A stretch of 64,000 bases of DNA from Wurfbainia villosa (lineage: Eukaryota; Streptophyta; Magnoliopsida; Zingiberales; Zingiberaceae). A program made the position numbers and the translations under genes. The stretch lies in NCBI GenBank assembly GCA_025175895.1, contig CM045997.1, positions 108,486,479-108,550,478 on the forward strand. The letters are read 5' to 3'. Position 1 is the stretch's first letter. Each line of letters begins with the position of its first letter. Shown here in pieces: positions 56,537-64,000 of the stretch. The notes beneath the pieces are model-generated. The model did not search any database and had not been told where the DNA came from. It saw only the letters and a list, made by a program, of their open reading frames with translations.

Positions 56537-58163
56537 TACAACACGAAAAATGCAAGCCTTAGGCACCCAAATTTTAGGACCAATAGCATCAACTATATAA
56601 CTCTTGGGGACCCAAGCCTTTTTAGCCTTGCTCCTAATAGTTGGTTTTCTACTAACTAGAGAGGTGAATGCTACTTCTTTTTCTTTAGGCTTGTATCTTA
56701 TGTCGGCCTTGTTATAAATTTCTCTTTGGTCCCTAAGAATCATATCAAGATACTTGGACCCATTTGTGAACTTTTCTGAACATGCATGCAAATCACCTAT
56801 TTCCTTCCTAAGTTCATCATTCTCATTCCTAAGTGCACATGCATCATCACAAGATGATTCTACATTTTTAAGTAACTTAATTTCTACTTTTAAGTCCTTA
56901 ATCCTAGTTTTTGATTTATTTAAGGCATTTTGAAGGCATGCAATGGTTTTGTAAAGTAAATCTACCCTAGGGGAGTTGCTTACCTCATCATCACTAGATG
57001 GTGATTCGTCGCTTGAAGAAGAGGATGAAGACTCCTCACTAGAGCTTCCGGCTTCCTCCTCCAAAGCATGAGGGCTAGATTCTGAGTGGCATGACACACT
57101 TCTTCATCATTGGAAGAGTCCTCCAAGCATAGTGTGTCCCATGTTTGAGCTACCATTGCCTCCTTCTTCTTCTTCTCCTTCTTTTCCTTCTTCTCCTGAT
57201 GCTTCTTTTTTTCTCCTTCTTTAGTTCCGGGCAATTTGGCTTGATGTGCCCTTTCTTGTTGCAACCATAACAAGTTACGTTAGATAAAGGAATTGAACTA
57301 GTAGAAGACTTACCTCTTGAGGATTGGAACATCCTCCTCACATCCTTCTTGGTGAGTTTCCTTGACCTCCCACCAAACTTTTTGACATAATGAGCCACCT
57401 CGCTTGCCGATAGCTCATCTTCACTACTAGATGAATCTTCCTCGGATTCGGATGAGGAAGACATTTCTTTCTTCTCCTTCTTCTTCTTGTCCTTCTTCCC
57501 TACAAAAAGAGCTACACCTTTCTCTTTGGATGAAGTGTTAGCTTGCTCGTGCAACTCAAATTCACAAAATAACTCATCTAATTTAACCAAAGAAAGATCC
57601 CTAGAGACCTTATAGGCATCAACCATTGAAGCCCATAAGGTTGTTCTAGGGAAGGCTTGTAGCACATACCTTACAAGTTCTCGGTTGTCGACCTTCTCAC
57701 CTATCACATGTAGTCCGTTGACTACTTCCTTGAAGCGACCGTGCATTTGGATCATGGTCTCATTGGTCTTTATGGCGAAGCTTTGAAGTTGGCATATTAA
57801 GAGATCTCTCTTGGCTCTTCTTGTTTCCTTGGATCCCTCGTTGAGCTCAATTAACTTCTCCCAAAGCTCCTTCGCCGATTCAAAAGGCCCCACCTTGCTT
57901 AGTTGCTCTTTTGACAACCCACATTGAAGTGTGGTTGTTGCCTTGGCGTTGGCTTGAGTCTTCTTGGCCATGTCCCTCCTTCAATCCTTGGTCAGTATGG
58001 GCGCTCCATGTTCATCGATCGGCTTCTCAAAACCATCTACAATGCTAAACCAATTTTCAATATCGTTCATAAGATAATACTCCATCCTACCTTTCCAGTA
58101 GCCGAAGTCGTTGTCGTCGAAGAATGGAGGCCTCGCCGTGCTATACCCCTCTTGGAAAGCCAT
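56534..58163 (-). pseudogene. SIRE-E gag
   Basis: ATG at 58163, 41 bases from the primer site: MAFQEGYSTARPPFFDDNDF, YWKGRMEYYLMNDIENWFSI. TGA at 57981 (Trp to stop). Then the capsid part (AKELWEKLIELNEGSKETRR, LICQLQSFAIKTNETMIQMH), acidic Ser/Glu stretch, CCHC knuckle CYGCNKKGHIKPNCP (about 57265-57225), lysine run where the frame shifts at about 57170, a 1-bp loss at about 57070, then a serine-rich and coiled-coil part (LQNALNKSKTRIKDLKVEIK) ending with two WVPK motifs and a TAG at 56534-56536. Protease follows in the same frame after the TAG. Confidence 0.93.
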
Positions 58164-58203
58164 CTTGCTCTGATTGATTGTTAGATCTTCCGATGCGATC
58201 CGG

Positions 58204-58215
58204 GCTCTGATACCA
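58204..58215 (-). other. SIRE-E primer-binding site
   Basis: Plus strand gctctgatacca, perfect complement of the initiator-Met tRNA 3' end, two bases from the LTR edge. Confidence 0.95.
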
Positions 58216-58217
58216 CT

Positions 58218-59342
58218 TGTAGGGGATCGTTTGGAGTGCTAGAAGGGGGGGTGAATAGCTTGTTTTTGTTTCTACAAAAAGATTAGCGGAAGCACAAACA
58301 AAAACAACAATAATAAAGGAAATAAATGCACAATGCTAACACAAATCCTTTACATGGTTCGGAGATAACGCTCCTACTCCACGGTGATCCTTGAGGTGGA
58401 TCAACCCTAAGCAATCTCACTATGAAGCTTTCTTTTACAAACAACACTCCTCTTCTTACAATGGATGAATATGAGGTTTAGGAAGAAGGAGGGGAATTAA
58501 AACACTAGAAAGCTAGGAAAAATCATGGAGGCTTGAGAATATGATCAGAAGGTAAGTATTAACCCTCTCAACCACCACAAGCCCTCTTTTTATAGAGAGA
58601 GGGCTATTTTTCCCATTGGACCACTATCAGTCGACTGATGTACAACATCAGTCGACTGCCACCGAAGCCAACGGCTTCTGACTAAGCAAATCCGTGGAGA
58701 TACGCAGCCGTAATTTCCAACGACTGCCTGATTAGTCGACTGATCACTTCATCAGTCGACTGATGAAGTGATCAGTTGAGTGATCATCGCGCGGAGTCGA
58801 GTGAGACTCCATTCTGTGTCCATCTTCAGCACGATCAATCATTGCCGATATTAGCGGATCGGTGATACGATCGATGGAGCCATCTTCCGGCGGTCGATCG
58901 TCGTCGATTCGGCTGACTCGGTCGAGCACTGACGATCGGATGAATAATTCGTACTTGAATTTACCCCTAGACCTAGACTCAACCTTCTAGCTCTTCCTTA
59001 AGCCTTGCGCCTCTAGGATCCCTTCGAGTCCGCGACTTGTTCATCCTTTGCGCTTTACTTCCAAGAGCTTCCTTCGTTTTTGTCATGTCTTGGGTTTCCC
59101 TTTGCCAAAGCGTGCTTGGACTTTACGCCGCCAAGACTATATGCTTGGACTTACGCTGCCAAGACTTGCCTTTGGACTTCCTTTGCCAAGATCACACTTA
59201 GACTTTGCTTTTACCAAGTCTTCATACTTGGATTTTCCTGTCACTTAAACATGTTCACAATTAGATCACAAGTTATTGCCTAACTTAGATGATTATCCAA
59301 ACATCAAAACATATAAATGTTTGAGGCATTGTTGCACCAACA
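58218..59342 (-). repeat. SIRE-E 5' LTR
   Basis: 1125 bp, TGTAGGGGATCG to gttgcaccaaca. TATA on the minus strand at about 58585-58594. CAGTCGACTG palindromes at about 58625-58770 and cgatcgatc-type sequence at 58840-58930. ccaag/cttggac repeats at 59100-59240. Confidence 0.95.
58585..58594 (-). promoter_or_regulatory. TATA box of SIRE-E 5' LTR
   Basis: ctataaaaagagg on the minus strand, conserved in the SIRE-E 3' LTR and the SIRE-J LTR. Confidence 0.5.
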
Positions 59343-60022
59343 AAATCATCTACTATTACTAAGCAATATTTACTACCAATCATGGAAGGGGTACTATAAC
59401 AATCAAATAAGTCCATATGCAATAGTTCTAAAGGTTAAGCGGTACTAAGTAAAGTTTTACCTTTGTGTGATGTTTTTGATTGTTTCCCTTCTTGACATGC
59501 ATCACACATTTTGTCCTTGAGATACTTGACTTTTGGCAACCCTTTGACTAACTTTATTTTGGCTATTTTGGCAATGTTCTTCATGTTTATGTGTCCAAGC
59601 CTCCTATGCCAAAGCCAACTCTCTTCTTCTTTTGCAATAAGACACTTAGTAGAAGCATTAGTAGCATAGGATAAATCAACATAGTATATATTTGATTTCG
59701 TAAAACCTACTAGCATGCAATCATTTAAAGTTTTGTGTTTTATAAAACATTTTAAAGAGTCAAATTGAACATCAAAATTTGTATCACATAGTTGGCTTAC
59801 TCTAAGTAAATTAAATTTCATATTTTTAACTAATAACACTTTATGAATGGCAAGGTTGGGGGATACCTCAATTGTGTCTTTTCCTAGAATATTAAGTTTA
59901 CCACTATTTCCAAAAGATACCTTTCCCTTGCTAGTGTGGTTGATAGTGGAAAATTATCTCTCATCACCGGTCATGTGTTTTGAGTACCCACTATCAACAA
60001 TCCATAAGTTTGGTTCTTCTAC
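59343..60022 (-). pseudogene. SIRE-J protease end, GAG-pre-integrase, integrase start
   Basis: Minus strand, the other half of SIRE-J pol. Protease-side words (KHMTGDE-like) lie at about 59950-59975. VKNMKFNLLRVSQLCDTNFD, WLWHRRLGHINMKNI and CDACQEGKQSKTSHKGKTLL follow. A TAA at about 59435 sits between this and the integrase core, which reads to VDDF where SIRE-E enters at 59343. Confidence 0.9.
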
Positions 60023-60581
60023 CTATATAACATGAAAAATACAAGCCTTAGGTACCCAAATTTTAGGACAACTAGCATCAATTAGGAACTTCTTAGGGAC
60101 CCAAGCCTTTCTAACCTTACTCATAATAGTGGATTTTCTACTAACAAGGGATGTAAATGCTACCTCCTTTTCCTTAGGCCTATATCCTATTCCGGCCTTG
60201 TTGTAAATAGCCCTTTTATCCTTAATTATCATATCTAGGTATTTAGAACCATTTGTAAATTTTTCTAAGCATTCTCTTAGTTCACCTATTTCTTTTCTCA
60301 AATCATCATGTTCATTTCTAAGTGTATATGTATCATCACAAGATGGTTCTACATTTTTAAGTGATTTAATTTCTACTTTTAAGTCCTTAATCCTAGTTTT
60401 TGATCTATTCAAGGCATTTTGAAGGCATGCAATGGTTTTATAAAGTAAATCTACCCTAGGGGAGTTGCTTACCTCATCATCACTTGATGATGATTCGTCG
60501 CTTGAGGAAGAGGATGAAGACTCCTCACTTGAGCTTCCGGCTTCCTCCTCCAAGGCCATGAGAGCTAGGTGAGGATCGAAC
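60023..60581 (-). pseudogene. SIRE-J gag, C-terminal part
   Basis: Open from 60583 to a TAG at 60023: EEEAGSSSEESSSSSSSDES, coiled coil LQNALNRSKTRIKDLKVEIK, RKAWVPKKFLIDASCPKIWV. It corresponds to 57097-56534 of SIRE-E. The knuckle, the capsid part, the leader and the 5' LTR are absent: the sequence switches at about 60581 to a TRIM LTR. Confidence 0.9.
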
Positions 60582-60618
60582 ATTGTGGAGATATATGATT
60601 CTTATAGGCACTAACAAT

Positions 60619-60630
60619 TGGTATCAGAGC
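60619..60630 (+). other. TRIM-K primer-binding site
   Basis: tggtatcagagc, perfect initiator-Met tRNA complement, two bases after the LTR end at 60616. Confidence 0.9.
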
Positions 60631-60889
60631 CATGGTCCATGTCAAGCCATGAATCTCGAATGAAGGAAGTTGAGCTCCCATGTCCGGATATAGAGAACCA
60701 AACACTAGGCAAGAAGTCCAGTTGGGTTAGGAGGACCGAACAACTGACAGAAAGTCCAACTGGGTTAGGAGGACTAGATAATTGGCAGGAAGTTCTGGTG
60801 GGTTGAGGATCATACACCAAGCAAAGGATGTCCTTCAAGGATGGATAGGCTTGAGGGGGATCAATGTGGTCCTTCGTTTGAGGAAGGAT

Positions 60890-61087
60890 TGTTAGAGTAT
60901 TGGGAATACAATTAAAGTCCCACATTCGTAAGGTATGGAAAAGATCATATGCTTATAAGATGAAAAGATATCTCCATTGGTATGAGGCCTTTTGGATAGA
61001 GCCCAAAAACAAAACCACAAGGGCTTAGGCCCAAAGTGGACAATATCATACTATTGTGGAAATATGTGAATCTTATATGCACTAATA
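60890..61087 (+). repeat. TRIM-K 3' LTR
   Basis: 198 bp. The 5' LTR should be equally long, but only its last 35 bp remain. Confidence 0.8.
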
Positions 61088-61173
61088 TATACAGCATTAA
61101 ACTTGTAAAATGAACATCCATTTACATCAAAAGAGAACATTTCTCTAAAATCTTCATTTTAATGTTGACATTC
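61088..61173. other. Short spacer between TRIM-K and the RED/SMU2 remnant
   Basis: AT-rich, nothing recognised; possibly remaining exon or intron of the RED/SMU2 copy. Confidence 0.5.
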
Positions 61174-62083
61174 TTAAAAGATCCAAAAAAAATCTTTGTC
61201 CCCAACAAATATGTCATCCTCTTCAACTCTAGCATTTGGGAGTGAGTTTTTATCCTTTGTATCAACACTTCTCTGACGAGTTGGTGGTGGCATTTCTCTT
61301 TCTCGATGAAGCTTTGAAATATGAGTAGTGTTGGCTAAATTTCTCTTCATAATGACCATTAGCAATTATAGAAATCTTTCCTGTAAATCAAAGTACAGAG
61401 AAAACAAAAAGTCTAGCACATCTAACACAACCAATCGTAAAAAGGGTACTTTAACATTGAGAATTCAATAGTTTCTAACTCAGCATCAGCAAGTTATCGA
61501 GATAACTGTTAGAATCAATTACAGTGAAAAAACATATGGTTAAGATCTTTCTACCTTTAGTTTCTTTGTCCATTTTTTTTCTTAAGAACCTTCCTTGAGG
61601 ATTCAATACGAAGATAAGTGATGATTTTAGCAATTCATTCAAGAATAGAACTATCCATGCTAACATTAACCATTTCCTACAGACCCAAAGGGACCCAACA
61701 TTAGCTACCTAACAAATTCAGAATGAGAAAATAACAAACTAGAGTGGAAGAAATTTACCTCTGGGACTAGGCAATATGCTTTGCTCCTATGAAGAGTGGT
61801 AGGGATATCATGTGATAAACCTTCCTCCTGGAGAAAAATACAAATCATAGTTACATATGTAAAAAAGACTAATAAACCAAAACTAGTTGAATAAGAAGCC
61901 AAGCCTTAAAACCCATATCCCAAATTCATTTATAAAGAAGTATAAGACACAAAAGGCAAGGAAATAGGTATTCTTTTCATATTGAATCCATGCATGTCTG
62001 GAAGAATGAAACCTGGAAGTGAACCTGTAGCTCCCCTTGCATTTTTTTTTTAAATTGAATAACCATCTAGATAACAAAAACAA
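61174..62083 (-). pseudogene. SMU2: Exon remnants of a RED/SMU2-type splicing-factor gene
   Basis: Minus strand, three exons in gene order with splice sites. 61827-61759 reads EEGLSHDIPTTLHRSKAYCL plus VPE, with CAG acceptor and GTAAAT donor. 61676-61555 joins in phase and reads EMVNVSMDSSILE, stop (TGA for Arg), IAKIITYLRIESSRKVLKKK, with GTAG donor. 61380 to about 61174 contains NGHYEEKFS in one frame and LHREREMPPPTRQRSVD, then VEEDDIFVGDKDF, in another. RED proteins have DIPTTL-RSKADCP, then an IAKIMSYLRLG...KVLKKKKK block, then an IFVGDG block in this order. An upstream fragment at about 62040-61960 (LPGFILPDMHGFNM) may be the preceding exon. RED acts with SMU1 in the spliceosome. Introns are kept, so this is not a processed copy; a stop and a frameshift argue it is dead. 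Downstream exons are missing. Confidence 0.68.
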
Positions 62084-62911
62084 GCTTCAGCCAATGTAGA
62101 TGTTCTCTCTCATGCAGCCCATGCCAAGAGTATACTGCATCACATGACACACTTCAATTAAATGAAAAAAATAATATAAACAATAGATTTAGAAGGTGAA
62201 CAAACTTAACTACAAATAATTTTGGACCTGCAACCCTGTCGGGAATGAAAAGATACGTTAAAATGTTAAGTCCTCTTGTGTCAAAATTAATAGCTACTAT
62301 AAGTCCATATGACTAGGGCAGAAATAGCAAAAACCATAAGTCTATAGTATGATAGGTCAAGACCACCCTTCTCAACCCCTAAAAGGAGATGCTATAGTCT
62401 ATTTAATTAGTACCATTAACTGAAGCAGGTTTTACAATCTTAGCACTTAAACATGATGAAACCATTTAACTGATGTATACTGCCTATATACTGTTGATGC
62501 CACTTGATGTCAAATTCTTTGAACAATATTGTTTACTTGATGTATATCCTATGTGCTAGTCATGTACTTATGACTGAGTAGCATGTTTACATATATTTGA
62601 TGCGAACTCAATCTACTAGTGGAAAGAAGCCCCAGTTTGGTCAATTTCAAAAATGAAGTTTAAGAAAGACAAACATAACATCAAACTTCATAAAACATTA
62701 TAATAAGTTAAACCTTGGTTGGTCACAAATACTTGAAATTAATAAGAAGATGAAATTTGGTTAATCAGAAGTGCAAGGAAAGGATTTGTATAAAATGCTC
62801 TATTTTACACTAACATATATTTCACTAGCACACTTGCATTTTAAACCGATTGAATTAATGATTTTGCAGAGCACAGAACATACAAAGCATCTTAGTAATA
62901 AAAATTATTAT
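62084..62911. other. Unassigned AT-rich region
   Basis: About 0.83 kb with no recognisable domain or repeat edge. It could be intron sequence of the RED/SMU2 remnant, since it lies upstream of its exons in the minus sense. Confidence 0.5.
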
Positions 62912-64000
62912 TGTCACACTCCGAGAGTATGCCGTGCCGAAAAGTAAACGGACGGCATCTCCCTTGTATGTGGCAACATTTCGAGTTAATACAAGGCCTG
63001 TAGCCCACAACAACAACATAATAAGCAGATATAAATATATCAAACACAGCGGAAACATAAAAAACATATATACTGACATCCAAACCAAAACACATAGGTG
63101 TACACCACCTGACAAGTCCACAATACTAAACCATAAATAAAACATCGACACAAAACAAGTCCACGATATAAAGACCAAGTCCATACATAAACCAAAGTAT
63201 GACAAAAAGCAAATTCCATAACATAAGAAAAAAATCCTCAGGAGACTCAGAAAAACGGAGATGGGATGGATCGCCGGCGCAGCTCCAAGACGTCACAAAG
63301 ACTTCACCCTGTTACCTGGGCGACAGAAAAACCCAGGGTCTGTGGTGGTGAGTAAAACTCAACAGGTAATCAGATAGAACATGTAAATATATGTATCAAT
63401 ATTACATGTCATTCAACAGTTTAATCTACTCGTACAACAGGTATACATCGACATAACAAGTATACATGCATGCATACACTAAGTAAACTGAACAACAAAC
63501 GATGCTGACATACCTGACAGTCAGCTACTCTATCCTCATCCAACCTGGGCATATATCTACAACATAAGGTATAAAGAATAATACTAACTCACACTACATC
63601 CTGATATGGGTCGAGGGTATCACAGTGAATAACCAACACGTATACAGGTACCAACCTACTACCATATAGAAAATGCAATAGCATGTATGAATATGTACAA
63701 ACAAATGCAACAAGCATAGTACATACAAATGCAGCATCACAATAAGCATATATATATAGACTGCATCTATATATGTATACTAATCACAATCATCCATATA
63801 TATATATATACATGCATATATGTATATATATGGCAATATGCACAAAAATGCCATAAGTCGGCAATGCAGCATGCATGGTAATGTCGGCTCACCCTAAAGA
63901 TACCATGACCCCAGTGTGGCCTCGGTGGCTCGAGCATGACAACTATCCCAACTTAACACCAACCACTAATCTCGAGTGGCCGAGTCGACAGTATGATCGA
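62912..64000 (-). repeat. Gypsy-R LTR (partial, runs off the window)
   Basis: The plus strand begins tgtcacactccgagagtatgcc, the complement of the Gypsy-F LTR end (ggcatactctcgaggcgtgaca), and stays alignable in reverse through the gcccaggt block (63315-63330), a donor-like site at about 63513 and CCACT/AGTGG hairpins at about 63963-63979. No primer site lies left of the edge, so this is the downstream edge of an element or solo LTR, next to plain genomic sequence (attat at 62907-62911 is the expected duplication). The frames at 62855-63205 are LTR sequence. Confidence 0.88.

Larger units (their letters stand above)
35038..59342 (-). mobile_element. SIRE-E: SIRE/Maximus-like copia element, split by Gypsy-F and Copia-G
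   Basis: 5' LTR 58218-59342, primer site 58204-58215, gag 57150-58163 continuing to 56534, pol 53417-56533, 3' untranslated 52335-53416, 3' LTR 51436-52334 plus 35038-35223. Gypsy-F splits the 3' LTR with a tcaac duplication. In a 306-bp shared LTR segment outside the palindrome region I count about 10 substitutions (roughly 3%), so insertion is fairly recent but older than Copia-G (about 2%). This order agrees with the nesting. Confidence 0.95.
60582..61087 (+). mobile_element. TRIM-K: terminal-repeat retrotransposon in miniature, 5'-truncated
   Basis: 5' LTR stub 60582-60616 (attgtggagatatatg...cactaaca), primer site tggtatcagagc at 60619-60630, internal 60631-60889 without a gene, 3' LTR 60890-61087 (tgttagagtattgg...tgcactaata). 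The stub matches the last 35 bp of the 3' LTR. The text (agtcccacattcg, catatgcttataagatgaaa, gggcttaggcccaaagtgga) is of a kind I know from plant TRIMs. It depends on other elements for all proteins. Confidence 0.85.

Noticed and set aside
61174..62083. An active RED/SMU2 gene
   Set aside because: There is an in-frame TGA, a frame change in the last exon, and missing 5' and 3' exons.
1..64000. Integrated plant pararetrovirus
   Set aside because: All reverse transcriptases seen have copia or gypsy domain order with integrase, LTRs and primer sites; no movement or coat protein motifs were found.

Overview
The window is intergenic DNA of a flowering plant with a large, repeat-rich genome. The evidence is Ty1/copia and Ty3/gypsy LTR retrotransposons with initiator-Met tRNA primer sites, CACTA transposons with a plant TNP2 transposase, a TRIM element, and decayed exons of a spliced host gene. 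I cannot name the species. I see no intact host gene, rRNA, tRNA or CRISPR array. Element names used here (Copia-1, Gypsy-A and so on) are local labels.

Layout, left to right. 1-8666 is a minus-strand copia element (Copia-1). It sits inside the pol gene of a plus-strand chromovirus-type gypsy element (Gypsy-A, 8667-13165). Gypsy-A sits inside a gypsy LTR (Gypsy-B, 13166-16011), which interrupts the tnp2 gene of a CACTA element (CACTA-C, 16012-20722). CACTA-C lies in the LTR of a SIRE-like copia element (SIRE-Q, 20723-23217). Next come a gag-only LTR element (GAG-P, 23218-25658), a CACTA fragment (CACTA-N, 25659-25857 and 29970-30298) holding a second gag-only element (GAG-M, 25858-29964), and a SIRE-like element (SIRE-J, 30299-35037 and 59343-60581). 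SIRE-J is split by another SIRE-like element (SIRE-E, 35038-59342). The 3' LTR of SIRE-E is split by a gypsy element (Gypsy-F, 35224-51430), whose RNase H region is split by Copia-G (38287-46901). After a breakpoint at about 60581 come a TRIM (60582-61087), decayed exons of a RED/SMU2-type splicing-factor gene (about 61174-62083, minus strand), unassigned sequence, and the end of another gypsy LTR (Gypsy-R, 62912-64000).

Most junctions are supported by matching 5-bp target-site duplications (GAG-M ttatt, SIRE-E aaatc, Gypsy-F tcaac, Copia-G aagct) or by host-element coding sequence that resumes across the insert. One path of nesting is seven deep: G in F in E in J in N in P in Q.

None of the elements looks able to move by itself: every gag or pol I read has stops or frameshifts. 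The most unusual observations are these. Gypsy-F has a perfect target-site duplication but no 5' LTR and begins inside its primer-binding site. There is a likely gag-only family related to SIRE. A stop codon ends gag at the same place in four related elements. Palindromic CAGTCGACTG arrays lie in SIRE-type LTRs, and CCACT/AGTGG hairpin arrays plus intron-like splice signals recur in all four gypsy LTRs.
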